Shown: positions 27,484-36,118, counted from the stretch's first letter. The stretch is 36,812 bases of DNA from an uncultured Victivallis sp. (GCA_944389935.1 CALXOE010000039.1:1-36812); one strand, 5' to 3'. Notes: generated by a model from the letters alone, not told the origin. Program-made: numbers and translations.

Positions 27484-27515
27484 CCGGTCCGAGTCAGCCG
27501 ATTCGGGCCGGTTTT
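27484..27515 (+). terminator. Rho-independent terminator after hpf
   Basis: CCGGTCCGAGTC (27484-27495), AGCC loop, GATTCGGGCCGG (27500-27511): 12-bp stem with two wobble pairs, then TTTT. Confidence 0.85.
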
Positions 27516-27535
27516 CATTCAGAACGGGAGAGACC

Positions 27536-27865
27536 ATGATTATTGCACTTGCCAGCGAGGGGAATCGAATTGCGGAACGGTTTGTCCGTGCGTCGGAATT
27601 TGCGGTCTACGAGGTGGATTTCGGTCGCGTCGGCGGCAGGAGCACGGTGATTCCCGGGGGCAGGGAGACCGGGTCTTTTCTGCGGGAGTGCAAGGTTGAC
27701 CTGGTGATTTGCGGACGGATCGGCCCCCGGTCGCGGCAGCGGCTCATGGAGGAGGGGATCAAGTTTTTCGGTGGAGTATCCGGTCCGGTGGAACGGGCGC
27801 TTTCCGCTTATCTCGACGGTTCGCTCGAGGCCGCCGGGGATTTCAATGATTACGAGGAAGAGTAA
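27536..27865 (+). CDS. NifX/NafY-family (dinitrogenase FeMo-cofactor-like) small protein
   Basis: 109 residues. It matches the shape of the NifX/NafY/NifB C-terminal domain: I-I-A-L-A-S-E-G-N-R-I-A-E-R-F at the start, a central D-L-V-I-C-G-R-I-G-P strand and turn, L-M-E-E-G-I-K-F-F-G-G-V-S-G-P, then L-S-A-Y-L-D-G-S-L-E. Such orphan members are common in anaerobes without nitrogenase and probably bind a metal or Fe-S cluster. One Cys is visible in the conserved strand. It lies 27 bp before the Cys-rich Mrp ATPase. Such pairs recur in anaerobes, so a shared role in Fe-S handling is likely but not shown. Confidence 0.85.
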   Translation: MIIALASEGNRIAERFVRASEFAVYEVDFGRVGGRSTVIPGGRETGSFLRECKVDLVICGRIGPRSRQRLMEEGIKFFGGVSGPVERALSAYLDGSLEAAGDFNDYEEE

Positions 27866-27892
27866 ACGGATTTTATTCGGGAGAATCGAAAA

Positions 27893-28732
27893 ATGAGTTC
27901 ATCGTGTTCGGGAAATTGCGGCAGCTGCTCCTCTGCGGGAAGCTGCAGTGAAAAAAAGGAGGAGGCGAATCTCCTCAAGGGAGTCCGCGAGGCGATTCTC
28001 GTGCTCTCCGGAAAAGGCGGCGTCGGCAAGAGCACGGTCGCCGCATCGGTGGCGGTGGAATTGGCGAAAAGCGGGAAGAAGGTCGGGTTGCTCGACGTCG
28101 ATTTTCACGGCCCGTCGCAGCCGACTCTCTTCGGAATCCAGTATCTGCGGCTTGAAGAGGGGCAGAAAGGGTTTCTGCCCGTGGAAGTCGCCGGCGTGAA
28201 GCTGATTTCGGTCGGTCTTGTGCTGGACGATCCGGATCACGCGGTGATCTGGCGCGGCCCGGCCAAAAACGGGGCGTTGAAACAGCTTCTCGAGGAGACG
28301 GAATGGGGAGAGCTTGACTATCTGGTTCTCGATTTCCCGCCGGGGACGGGGGATGAAGCGCTTTCCGGCTGCCAGCTTCTGCCGATGCCGAAGCGGGCGC
28401 TTGTCGTTACGACGCCGCAGGAGGTGGCGCTGGCGGACTGCCGTAAATGCGTCGACTTCTGCGCGAAGCTCGAGGTGCCGATCATCGGGATCATCGAGAA
28501 CATGTCCGGCTTCGTCTGTCCGGATTGCGGTTCGCGGCATGAGCTGTTCGGCTCGGGCGGCGGGGCGCTGCTGGCGAAAAAGGCGAATGCGCCGCTGCTG
28601 GCCCAGATCCCGATGGATCCGGCTTTCCTGAGGCGATGTGATGACGGGGAGCTCCCGGCCGGACTCGAGAATTCTCCCGCCGTCCGCGCGGAGCTCGACA
28701 AGGTCGTGAACGCGATCACTGCGGCGAAATGA
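27893..28732 (+). CDS. mrp: Mrp/NBP35-family Fe-S carrier ATPase
   Basis: 279 residues. The deviant Walker A of the MinD/Mrp class, G-K-G-G-V-G-K-S-T, is at 40-48. L-D-V-D-F-H-G-P-S and F-P-P-G-T-G-D-E follow. The bridging Cys pair is Cys209 and Cys212 (C-P-D-C), which binds a cluster between two subunits. The N-terminus carries Cys5, Cys9, Cys12 and Cys18, like the ferredoxin-type N-terminus of NBP35 and absent from most bacterial Mrp proteins. The role is to assemble and pass on [4Fe-4S] clusters to target enzymes; the radical-SAM protein QueE is an example in this window (inference). Start ATG at 27893 follows GGGAGA. Confidence 0.92.
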   Translation: MSSSCSGNCGSCSSAGSCSEKKEEANLLKGVREAILVLSGKGGVGKSTVAASVAVELAKSGKKVGLLDVDFHGPSQPTLFGIQYLRLEEGQKGFLPVEVAGVKLISVGLVLDDPDHAVIWRGPAKNGALKQLLEETEWGELDYLVLDFPPGTGDEALSGCQLLPMPKRALVVTTPQEVALADCRKCVDFCAKLEVPIIGIIENMSGFVCPDCGSRHELFGSGGGALLAKKANAPLLAQIPMDPAFLRRCDDGELPAGLENSPAVRAELDKVVNAITAAK

Positions 28733-28757
28733 GCGTGACGGAGAGAGGGTGACCGGC

Positions 28758-30125
28758 ATGATGCACGCGGCGGATTCGACCGACAAGTTTCTCCGGATGA
28801 CGCGCAGTCCGGTCGAGCCGCTGATCTGCCGGCTGGCAGTTCCGACGATCATCAGCAGTCTGGTCACGACTTTCTACAATGTTGCGGACACCTATTTCAT
28901 CGGCAAGATCAGCACGAGTGCATCGGCTGCGGTCGGCGTGTCGTTTTCGCTGATGGCGGTGATTCAGGCGATCGGCTTTTTTTTCGGTCAGGGATCGGGG
29001 AACAACATCTCCCGGGAGCTCGGCAAACAGCACGGGCATGAGGCGGAGATTCTCGCGTCGGTCGGATTTTTCTCCGCTTTGATCGCGGGGGCGGTGATTA
29101 TGGTCACGGGGCTGGTGCTGCTCGAGCCGCTCGCGGTCATGCTCGGTTCGACCGAAACGATTCTGCCGTATTCGACTGCTTACATGCGTCTGATTCTGAT
29201 CGGCGCGCCGTGGATGACGGCGTCGTTCGTGCTGAACAACCAGCTGCGGTTCGAGGGGAGCGCGTTTTACGGAATGATCGGGCTGGTGTCGGGTGCGGTG
29301 TTGAACATCACGCTTGACCCGTTGCTGATTTTCACGTTCGGCATGGGGATTTCCGGGGCGGCGCTCGCGACGATCATCAGTCAGTTTGTCGGTTTCACGC
29401 TGCTGTTCTGCGGTTGCCGTTTCGCGGGGAACGTGCCGATCCGGCTGCGGAATTTCCGACCGTCGTTTCAGGTTTACCGGATGATTGCGAACGGGGGGAC
29501 ACCGTCGCTCTGCCGGCAGGGAATCGCCTGTATCGCGGTCATCTGCCTGAACACGGCGGCCAAGCCGTTCGGTGACGCGGCGATCGCGGCGATGGCGATC
29601 GTTTCGCGGATCACGCATTTCACGAACTTTGCGCTGATCGGATTCGGACAGGGATTTCAGCCGGTCTGCGGCTTCAACTACGGGGCGAAACTTTTCGATC
29701 GTGTGCGGCGGGCGTTCTGGTTTTGCGTGAAAGTGACGGCGATGTTTCTGGTGGTGCTCTCGGTGGTGGAATTTTTCGCCGCTCCGTGGCTGATCGAACT
29801 CTTCCGCAAGGGGGATCCGGAAGTGACGCGAATCGGGGCTCTGGCGCTGCGGCTGCAGTGCCTCACTTTCCCGCTGGCGGCATGGGTGACGATCAGTAAC
29901 ATGATGCTGCAGACGACGGGGAAGATGTTTCGGGCCTCGTTTCTCGGGCTGGCGCGGCAGGGGGTGTTCCTGATTCCGTTCGTGCTGCTGCTGCCGCCGG
30001 TGATCGGAGTGCTCGGCGTACAGGCGGCACAGCCGGTGGCGGATCTGATCTCGTTTGCGATTTCGATTCCGCTGCAATGCTCGCTTCTTCGCGAGATGCG
30101 CCGGGAGGAGATGGGAAAATCATGA
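28758..30125 (+). CDS. MATE-family efflux transporter
   Basis: About 455 residues with the two six-span halves of a MATE antiporter. T-R-S-P-V-E-P-L-I-C-R-L-A-V-P-T-I-I-S at the start and Y-N-V-A-D-T-Y-F-I-G in span 1 are typical of the DinF/NorM-like branch. G-F-G-Q-G-F-Q-P-V-C-G-F-N-Y-G-A marks the start of the second half. It would expel drugs or metabolites using Na+ or H+. The frame is also open from GTG at 28749; I prefer ATG at 28758 after AGAGGG. The stop codon overlaps the next gene (ATGA). Substrate unknown. Confidence 0.9.
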   Translation: MMHAADSTDKFLRMTRSPVEPLICRLAVPTIISSLVTTFYNVADTYFIGKISTSASAAVGVSFSLMAVIQAIGFFFGQGSGNNISRELGKQHGHEAEILASVGFFSALIAGAVIMVTGLVLLEPLAVMLGSTETILPYSTAYMRLILIGAPWMTASFVLNNQLRFEGSAFYGMIGLVSGAVLNITLDPLLIFTFGMGISGAALATIISQFVGFTLLFCGCRFAGNVPIRLRNFRPSFQVYRMIANGGTPSLCRQGIACIAVICLNTAAKPFGDAAIAAMAIVSRITHFTNFALIGFGQGFQPVCGFNYGAKLFDRVRRAFWFCVKVTAMFLVVLSVVEFFAAPWLIELFRKGDPEVTRIGALALRLQCLTFPLAAWVTISNMMLQTTGKMFRASFLGLARQGVFLIPFVLLLPPVIGVLGVQAAQPVADLISFAISIPLQCSLLREMRREEMGKS

Positions 30126-30850
30126 GTGAAAATGCAAATATACCGACGATGGATTCGGAACGGCTGATCGCGGCGTGTGTGTTGAGCGTGGTCGGCGGAT
30201 TTCTCGATATTTACACCTACCTCTTCCGGGGGAATGTGTTCGCGAACGCCGTGACCGGGAACATGGTGCTCTTCGGATTTCATTTTGCGAACGGAAAATG
30301 GGAGATGTGCGGGCGTTATCTGCTGGCGATCGTCTCATATGCGTTCGGGATTTTCATGGCGAATCTGATTCACGCGCGGCTGCCGAGTTCCCGGCGGATC
30401 ACATGGAATCAGTCTGTCATTCTGCTGGAATTGATCTGTCTGCTGGCAGTGGCGTTTATCCCATACGGACGCTGGGATTTTCTGGTCAACTCGGGCATCG
30501 CTTTCGTCTGTGCGCTGCAGGTGCAGACGTTCCGGCGCGTGCACGGGCTGCCGTTCGCATCGACCATGTGCACCGGCAATCTGCGCAGCGGAACCGATGC
30601 GCTCTTCCGCTCGGTTCATGATCGCGAACCCGGAGAGTTGCGCAAGGCACTGCACTACTACGGCGTCATCGTCTGCTTCATTTCCGGGGCGGCGGCGGGG
30701 GCGCTGCTGCTGTCGAATGTCGGACCGTTCATGTTTCTGCTGGCTCCGGCCGGGTTGTGTGTGGTTTTCTTCCTGATCTCGAGCCGGAGGAAGCTCGCCG
30801 GGTGGCGGCGCAAATTCCGTTCGGTTTTCCGGCGGAAATCCGGCCGCTGA
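30122..30850 (+). CDS. YoaK/DUF1275 family membrane protein
   Basis: 242 residues with six predicted spans. G-G-F-L-D-I-Y-T-Y-L-F-R-G-N-V-F-A-N-A-V-T-G-N-M-V in spans 1-2 and S-T-M-C-T-G-N-L-R-S later are the DUF1275 hallmarks (paired T-G-N motifs). The family is annotated as a putative transporter; no substrate is known. The C-terminus is strongly basic. Translational overlap with the MATE gene suggests they work together. It ends 15 bp from a convergent glutaredoxin-like gene. Confidence 0.88.
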   Translation: MSENANIPTMDSERLIAACVLSVVGGFLDIYTYLFRGNVFANAVTGNMVLFGFHFANGKWEMCGRYLLAIVSYAFGIFMANLIHARLPSSRRITWNQSVILLELICLLAVAFIPYGRWDFLVNSGIAFVCALQVQTFRRVHGLPFASTMCTGNLRSGTDALFRSVHDREPGELRKALHYYGVIVCFISGAAAGALLLSNVGPFMFLLAPAGLCVVFFLISSRRKLAGWRRKFRSVFRRKSGR

Positions 30851-30865
30851 CCCGGGATATCGGTT

Positions 30866-31120
30866 TCAGATCACGCCGAGATCTTTCAGAACCCGTTCAA
30901 ATTTCACGGGATCGAAGCGTTCTCCTGGATGCCATCGCCCATTGAATTCGAGCGTCGGCACGACCCAGTCGTCGCCGCCGTTCACATCGACGACCTTTTG
31001 AATCACCTCCTGAGGTTGTTCCTCGATCTCGAGGTATTCAAACGGGATGTTGTGAGTTTTGAGCCACGCGACAGCGTCGCGCGTGTGCGGACAGACGTCC
31101 CAACCGTAAACTTTCAGCAT
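30866..31120 (-). CDS. Glutaredoxin-like protein
   Basis: 84 residues, thioredoxin fold of the short glutaredoxin/NrdH type. The redox site W-D-V-C-P-H-T lies after the first strand and has a single Cys (monothiol form); W-V-V-P-T-L-E-F-N-G supplies the cis-Pro. A W-H-P-G-E-R-F-D segment ends the fold. The frame runs 19 codons further up, but ATG at 31120 is preceded by AGGAGG. It may reduce mixed disulfides or carry an Fe-S cluster; which cannot be told from sequence alone. Confidence 0.85.
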   Translation of the reverse strand: MLKVYGWDVCPHTRDAVAWLKTHNIPFEYLEIEEQPQEVIQKVVDVNGGDDWVVPTLEFNGRWHPGERFDPVKFERVLKDLGVI

Positions 31121-31186
31121 GGAAAACCTCCTCTCTCGTTCCGGAGATACCATAGCACGGACCGCTGTTTTTTGCAAATTTTCCGT

Positions 31187-31816
31187 TCACTTTCCCGCAA
31201 GACGTTTTTCCGCTGCGAGACGGAACGTCTCCGCCGCTTGCCCGATCTCCGCGAGGGACTTGCCCGGTTTGTAGAGAGCCGAACCGATTCCCGCTCCGGC
31301 GCATACGGCGAGGAATGTGCCGATGTTCGACTCCCCGACGCCGCCGACCGCGAGGATCGGAGCTTTGATGACCGCTTTCAGATCTTTCACGTAGCCGGGG
31401 CCGAGGGCGCCGGCGGGGAAGAGCTTCAGATAATCCGCTCCCGCGCGCAGCGCGGTGAACGCCTCCGTCGCCGTGAAGAAGCCCGGGATCGACACGAGTC
31501 TCTGCAGTTTCGTCTCCCGGATCACTTCCGGATTCGTGTCGGGTGAGATGATGAATTTCCCGCCCGCGCCGGCCACGCGCCGCGCGTCCTCCGGCGAGAG
31601 CACGGTCCCGGCTCCGACGAGCAGTTCATCGCCCGAGTGGTACTTCTCCGCCGCGCGCCGGATGCTTTCGACGGCGTCGGGGGAATTCAGCGGAACTTCA
31701 AGCAGACGGATCCCGGATTTGCGCAGAACCTCGCAGACTTCGAGGATTTCATCCGGCGTGATGCCGCGCAGAATCGCGACGACCGGGCAGTGTTCAGCAT
31801 GTTCAGAAAAGGTCAT
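31187..31816 (-). CDS. eda: KDPG/KHG aldolase
   Basis: About 209 residues. It splits 2-keto-3-deoxy-6-phosphogluconate to pyruvate and glyceraldehyde-3-phosphate. V-A-I-L-R-G-I-T-P-D-E carries the catalytic Glu. E-V-P-L-N-S-P and G-A-G-T-V-L are conserved. The Schiff-base Lys is in D-Y-L-K-L-F-P-A, and G-G-V-G-E-S-N follows. An ATG two codons earlier (31822) is also possible, but it is only 2 bases from the GGAG, while 31816 has normal spacing. It lies a few bases after kdgK, so the two form one operon turning KDG into central metabolites. Confidence 0.93.
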   Translation of the reverse strand: MTFSEHAEHCPVVAILRGITPDEILEVCEVLRKSGIRLLEVPLNSPDAVESIRRAAEKYHSGDELLVGAGTVLSPEDARRVAGAGGKFIISPDTNPEVIRETKLQRLVSIPGFFTATEAFTALRAGADYLKLFPAGALGPGYVKDLKAVIKAPILAVGGVGESNIGTFLAVCAGAGIGSALYKPGKSLAEIGQAAETFRLAAEKRLAGK

Positions 31817-31828
31817 TTTCATCTCTCC

Positions 31829-32926
31829 TTATCGTGCGACCCGGCCGGAGCCGGAACCGTTCATCAGGGAAACGACCTCGCTGGAACTGCTGTAGTTGTA
31901 GTCTCCGGAGATCGTATGCTTCAGGCAGCTCGCCGCGACGGCGAACCGGATCGCCTGCTGCGGCGCGGCGTACTCTTCGCTGTACAGCGCGTGGATGAGC
32001 CCCGCTCCGAACGAGTCGCCGCCGCCGAAGCGGTCGACGATGTTGCGGATCTCATAGGGGGTGTAGTTCCCCGCCGCGTCGAGCGGAGCGAAAAAGGCTC
32101 CGGCTGCGCGGTCGAAGAGCATTGCTCCCCAGTTGTTGTGGTCGGCGGAAATGCTTTCGCGCAGCGTGATCGCGACTTTCGACGCTTTCGGAAACCGCGC
32201 GAGCAGCTGTTCCGCAACGGCGCGATAACCGTCGATATTCAGTTTCCCCGCCTCGATCTCGGTTGCCTCCGCCCGGATTCCGAACACGTCCGAGGCGTCC
32301 TCCTCATTGCAGATGATCCAGTCGACGAGCGGGACGATCTTCCCCATGCACTCCTCCGCAAGCGTGCGCGGCGCGGTGCCGGGCCGCCATTTCCAGAGTT
32401 TCTTGCGGAAGTTCAGATCGCAGGAGATCGCAATGCCGCGCTTCGCCGCTTTTTCCGCAAGTGCGAGCGTCGAAAGAAAGGCGTTTTCGCTCAATGAGGG
32501 CGTGATTCCGGTCAGATGCAGGTGGCCGACTCCTTCGAGCATCGCGTCGAAGTCGTACTCTTCCGGTGCGAGCAGCGAAATCGTCGACCCCTCACGGTCG
32601 TAAACCACGTTTGAGCCGCGCTGCGCCGCACCGTGTTCGGCGTAATAGACCCCCATGCGCCCTTTCGCACTCCAGGTGATGCGTGTGACGTCGACCCCGA
32701 GTCCGCGCAGCTCCGTTGCAAATGCCCGGGAAACCGGATTCTCCGGCAGCGCCGTCAGATAGCGCGACTCCGACCCGAGCATCGCCAGAGACGCGCACAC
32801 ATTCGCCTCTCCCCCGCCGTAAGTCGCATCGAGTGTCCCCGGCAGCGCCTGCGCAAACCGTTTCTTCCCCGGCGGGCAGAGCCGCAGCATCACTTCCCCG
32901 AATCCCGCGATCACAATCTTCCGCAT
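31829..32926 (-). CDS. kdgK: 2-keto-3-deoxygluconate kinase (PfkB family)
   Basis: 365 residues, ribokinase fold. G-F-G-E-V-M-L-R-L-C-P-P-G and Y-G-G-G-E-A-N-V-C-A-S-L-A bind the sugar. F-G-G-G-D-S-F-G-A-G carries catalytic Asp304. The R-L-x-P start and overall length fit KdgK rather than fructokinase. With Eda next door the substrate is most likely 2-keto-3-deoxygluconate, formed from uronates such as galacturonate. It is divergent from the IclR gene, and a palindromic operator covers its -10 element, so induction through IclR is likely. Confidence 0.9.
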   Translation of the reverse strand: MRKIVIAGFGEVMLRLCPPGKKRFAQALPGTLDATYGGGEANVCASLAMLGSESRYLTALPENPVSRAFATELRGLGVDVTRITWSAKGRMGVYYAEHGAAQRGSNVVYDREGSTISLLAPEEYDFDAMLEGVGHLHLTGITPSLSENAFLSTLALAEKAAKRGIAISCDLNFRKKLWKWRPGTAPRTLAEECMGKIVPLVDWIICNEEDASDVFGIRAEATEIEAGKLNIDGYRAVAEQLLARFPKASKVAITLRESISADHNNWGAMLFDRAAGAFFAPLDAAGNYTPYEIRNIVDRFGGGDSFGAGLIHALYSEEYAAPQQAIRFAVAASCLKHTISGDYNYSSSSEVVSLMNGSGSGRVAR

Positions 32927-32946
32927 GGTATTCTCCTTTTTTTGTT

Positions 32947-32975
32947 ATTCTCATTATATGAGAATGCATTCTCAT
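32947..32975 (-). promoter_or_regulatory. Three-half-site operator over the kdgK promoter
   Basis: ATTCTCAT (32947-32954), ATGAGAAT (32958-32965) and ATTCTCAT (32968-32975) give two perfect palindromes that share the middle half-site; the right-hand pair is an unbroken 18-bp palindrome around GC. On the minus strand TATAAT (32958-32953), a perfect -10 for kdgK, lies inside it. The likely binding protein is the divergent IclR-type regulator, acting as a repressor of kdgK-eda and possibly of itself. Confidence 0.75.
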
Positions 32976-33072
32976 TTATTTTTAATATAGGTGAAACCGC
33001 GGAGGATTTCAAGTTGTAAAGCGGAAAAAAAGGTGGTATTGTAAAGATATGATGAAAGATGGAGAAAAGACG

Positions 33073-33795
33073 ATGGGGCGCGGGTTCGAGCTGCTCGAAC
33101 TGGTCGGACGCAGCCGGAACGGACTCAAGGGACGGGAAATCGCCGGGATGCTGGAAATTCCGGTGAGCACGGCGTTCCGGCAGTTGAAGTTTCTGACGGA
33201 TCACGGATATCTGCGCAGCAGCAACGGGGTTTACACGCTCGGAAGCGCGCTGATTCGGCTCGGGAACGAGGCGATGCGGCAGAATCCGCTCTCCCGTCTC
33301 GCGCACGGGGTTTTGTCGGAACTTGCGGAGGCGACGAGCGAGACGGTGCACCTGGCCGAGCTGCGTGGCGACCGGGTTGTCTACGTGGACAAGGTCGAGG
33401 GGAGCCGGCCGGTCCGGATGGGGTCGATGATCGGCAACACGAGTCCGCTGCACTGCACGGGGGTCGGCAAGGCGATTCTCGCATTTCTGCCGGAACGGGA
33501 GCGCCGGGAGCTGATCGAAAAGATCGAATTAACACGCTTCACGGAGCGGACGATCACGGATCGTGCCGATTTCACTGCCGAACTCGACCGGATTCGAGCC
33601 AGGGGATACGCGGTCGACGACTGTGAACACGAGCCGGGCGTGTTCTGTGTAGCGGCGCCGGTGTTTGATTCGTCCGGCGCGGTTCTGGGGGCGGTCAGCG
33701 TATCCGGCTCCGAACTTTATCTGCGCGGGGCGCAGGAGTTTCTCAAAGAGCGTGTCCGGACGGCCGCGGCGGCGATCAGCGCCGAGCTGCGGTGA
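33073..33795 (+). CDS. IclR-family transcriptional regulator
   Basis: About 240 residues. The N-terminal winged helix (L-K-G-R-E-I-A-G-M-L-E-I-P-V-S-T-A-F-R-Q-L) is followed by the IclR effector domain: H-L-A-E-L-R-G-D-R-V-V-Y-V-D-K-V-E-G, P-L-H-C-T-G-V-G-K-A-I-L-A-F, R-G-Y-A-V-D-D-C-E-H-E-P-G-V-F-C-V-A-A-P-V-F. The effector pocket Cys residues and E-H-E motif are intact. The frame is open from 33049, but ATG at 33073 has GGAG 9 bases upstream. KdgR-type IclR proteins answer to KDG, and the divergent kdgK-eda operon fits this. Confidence 0.92.
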   Translation: MGRGFELLELVGRSRNGLKGREIAGMLEIPVSTAFRQLKFLTDHGYLRSSNGVYTLGSALIRLGNEAMRQNPLSRLAHGVLSELAEATSETVHLAELRGDRVVYVDKVEGSRPVRMGSMIGNTSPLHCTGVGKAILAFLPERERRELIEKIELTRFTERTITDRADFTAELDRIRARGYAVDDCEHEPGVFCVAAPVFDSSGAVLGAVSVSGSELYLRGAQEFLKERVRTAAAAISAELR

Positions 33796-33877
33796 CAGGC
33801 GAATATGCAGTGACTCTCTTTCCAGCCATTTGTCGCGGCGGATTTGGTTGGACGCTTCTCCGCCGTCGGGGCGGAAT

Positions 33878-36118
33878 TTACTGCGGCTGCACCACCTGAA
33901 ACGGCAGCTCTGCTTCCAGATCGTCGGTGAAAGCGTGGAGACGGCATTCTCCCGGTGTGCGTCCTCCCCGGACGACCGCGAGAGCCCGCCCCTCGTGCAG
34001 CCAGACCGTGTTGCTCCGGAACCGCTGAAATCCGGTCGTATCGCCGTTTGTGACGCCGAAGAGATACCCTGTTCCATCGACCCGCAGGCGGACGGGGATT
34101 TTCCGGTCCGCACAGCGGATCCCGGCGGCGTCGACCAGTTCGATCTCCGCGTGGCCGATTTCCCCGCAGGGAATGGTCCCGGAAACGGCAGTGAGTTGCA
34201 ATGCGGCGGGGCGGCCGGCGGTCCGCAGCACGGTTTCGGCTGCGATTTCCCCTCCGTTGAATCCGCGCGCCAGAAGTTCGCCGGGCTCGTAGACCAGCTC
34301 GAACGGAATGCGGCAGCAGTCGTCTGCCGTGCGGGATTTCCGGCCGACGGTACGGCCGTTCAACAGGAGTTCGGCTTCCTCGCAGTTCGTATAGACGGCG
34401 AGGCGGAGCGTCTGACCGGGCGTCCAGTTCCAGTGGGGGCGCATCTCCTCCCATTCGAGCTGAACGTCGTTCCAGTTGCGGATTTCGGCCTGTTCCCCGA
34501 CATGGACCGAGACATGGATGCGCGGACGCGGCTCCCAGGCGATTTGCGATTGAAAGGCTGCGCTTTTGGGGAATCCGGCCCGGTCGACGAGACCGCTGTA
34601 CCAGTTCTTGTGCGGCCAGCACGCTTCCCCGAGATAATCGAACCCGCCCCAGTAGAAGCTGCCGACGGCGATTTTGTGGTCGAAGCTGAACCAGCTCCCG
34701 GCGCCGCGATTCGTGGTCGCTTCGCTCATGAGAAAGACCATTTCCGGATGTTTCCGGTGATCTTCCGCAAAGAACTCTCCCATGTAATTGGCGGAAACCA
34801 CATCCATGTGGAATGCCATCTGGTGGATTTCCGCGGAACGGAATCCGGGGTTGTCCCAGCGGACGCCGTCCCGGCGGGAGGGGTAGAGGGCGCAGGTCAC
34901 GCAGCGGGTCGGGTCGAGCTGTTTGACGAATTCGCGCATCTCGCGGAGCCGGTCGACGCCGAAATCGTCCTCTCCCTCCAGCTGCTGATCGACGACCTCG
35001 TTGCCGACGCTCCAGAGGAAGATCGAGGGGTGGTTGCGGTCGCGTCGGATGAATTCCCGGAGATCCTCGCGCCATGCCGACTCAAACGTCTTCTGCCAGC
35101 CGTAATATTGTCCGGTCCACTTGTCGAATGCCTCGGCGAAGATCAGCAGTCCCATTTCGTCGGCAAGTTCGAGATACTCCGGTGCATACGGATGGTGGGC
35201 CAGGCGGATCGCATTGACGCCGAGTGATTTCAAGATGCGGAACCGGCGTGCGATCCCCTCCCGGAAGATGGCCGTGCCGATGCCGCAGAGATCCTCATGC
35301 AGATTCACGCCGCGCAGCAGGAGCTTTTTTCCGTTGAATATGAGCCCCTGTTCCGGAGAGAATTCGATGGAGCGGAATCCGAAACGCGCCTCGATCCGGT
35401 CGAGTTCATTGTGCTCATCGTCGATCAGGCGGGAAACGCAGCTGTAAAGATTCGGAGTATCCGGCGACCACAATTCGGGTGCGGGGCAGTTCCAGACGAC
35501 ATCCCGGCCGGAAAGGGTTGCCGGAGAGCTGCCGTCCGGCGCGGTGATCGTATGTTCGACCCGGCCGCCGTTGACCGGTTCGGCGGAGATCCGGACAGTT
35601 CCGTCGATCCGGGCGTCGATTCGGAGTCCGTGCCGGGCGAAGTGCATTTCGCGGATGCGGCGGAGCCGGACGCTGCGGTTGATGCCGGTGCCGGTGTACC
35701 AGCGCGAAGTCCGTTCGATGGAATTGTCGACCCGCACGGCCACGAGATTTTCTCCGGGGAGGAGGGCTTCGGTGATATCGGCTTCAAAACCGGTGTATCC
35801 GTTCAGGTGCTTGAGGATATGGCGTCCATTGACGAACAGATCGGCCGAGCGGTAGACGCCGTCGAAGTCGAGCAGGACACGTTCGCCGTCGTCCGGTTCG
35901 ATGCGGAAGTGTTTGCGATAATTCACCACGCCGTTGGGCAGATAGGCGTGCTGTCGTCCGTGGGGGAGTGCGGCGTCGAACTCTCCTGAGATGCTCCAGT
36001 CATGCGGGAGATCGACTGCCACCCAGTCAGAGTCATCCAGTTCAAGTGATTCAAATCGGGGGAACGTCCCCGCCCGGAATTTCCACTCAGTATTGAAACA
36101 TTCGCTTTGGTTCCGCAT
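33878..36118 (-). CDS. GH2 family beta-galactosidase-like hydrolase
   Basis: 746 residues, no signal peptide, so cytoplasmic. Sugar-binding jelly-roll (F-N-T-E-W-K-F-R near the start, L-P-H-D-W-S-I), immunoglobulin-like domain, then a TIM barrel: G-V-N-L-H-E-D, R-L-A-H-H-P, acid/base Glu374 in W-S-V-G-N-E-V, nucleophile Glu466 in L-M-S-E-A-T-T. A further C-terminal beta domain follows (N-G-R-T-V-G-R). beta-Galactosidase or beta-glucuronidase are the usual activities; the neighbouring KDG genes make a uronate-linked substrate possible (inference). ATG at 36118 follows AAGGAG; the longer frame to 36151 begins at the edge of the IS remnant and is unlikely to be used. Confidence 0.92.
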   Translation of the reverse strand: MRNQSECFNTEWKFRAGTFPRFESLELDDSDWVAVDLPHDWSISGEFDAALPHGRQHAYLPNGVVNYRKHFRIEPDDGERVLLDFDGVYRSADLFVNGRHILKHLNGYTGFEADITEALLPGENLVAVRVDNSIERTSRWYTGTGINRSVRLRRIREMHFARHGLRIDARIDGTVRISAEPVNGGRVEHTITAPDGSSPATLSGRDVVWNCPAPELWSPDTPNLYSCVSRLIDDEHNELDRIEARFGFRSIEFSPEQGLIFNGKKLLLRGVNLHEDLCGIGTAIFREGIARRFRILKSLGVNAIRLAHHPYAPEYLELADEMGLLIFAEAFDKWTGQYYGWQKTFESAWREDLREFIRRDRNHPSIFLWSVGNEVVDQQLEGEDDFGVDRLREMREFVKQLDPTRCVTCALYPSRRDGVRWDNPGFRSAEIHQMAFHMDVVSANYMGEFFAEDHRKHPEMVFLMSEATTNRGAGSWFSFDHKIAVGSFYWGGFDYLGEACWPHKNWYSGLVDRAGFPKSAAFQSQIAWEPRPRIHVSVHVGEQAEIRNWNDVQLEWEEMRPHWNWTPGQTLRLAVYTNCEEAELLLNGRTVGRKSRTADDCCRIPFELVYEPGELLARGFNGGEIAAETVLRTAGRPAALQLTAVSGTIPCGEIGHAEIELVDAAGIRCADRKIPVRLRVDGTGYLFGVTNGDTTGFQRFRSNTVWLHEGRALAVVRGGRTPGECRLHAFTDDLEAELPFQVVQPQ

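Noticed and set aside
28716..30077. 453-codon minus-strand open frame opposite the MATE gene
   Set aside because: Extremely Arg/His/Gln-rich mirror translation of a membrane protein gene.
33836..33865. CGGCGGA-N16-TCCGCCG inverted repeat between iclR and the GH2 gene
   Set aside because: It lies between convergent genes where a terminator is expected, but the loop is long and no U-run follows on either strand, so I did not list it as a terminator.
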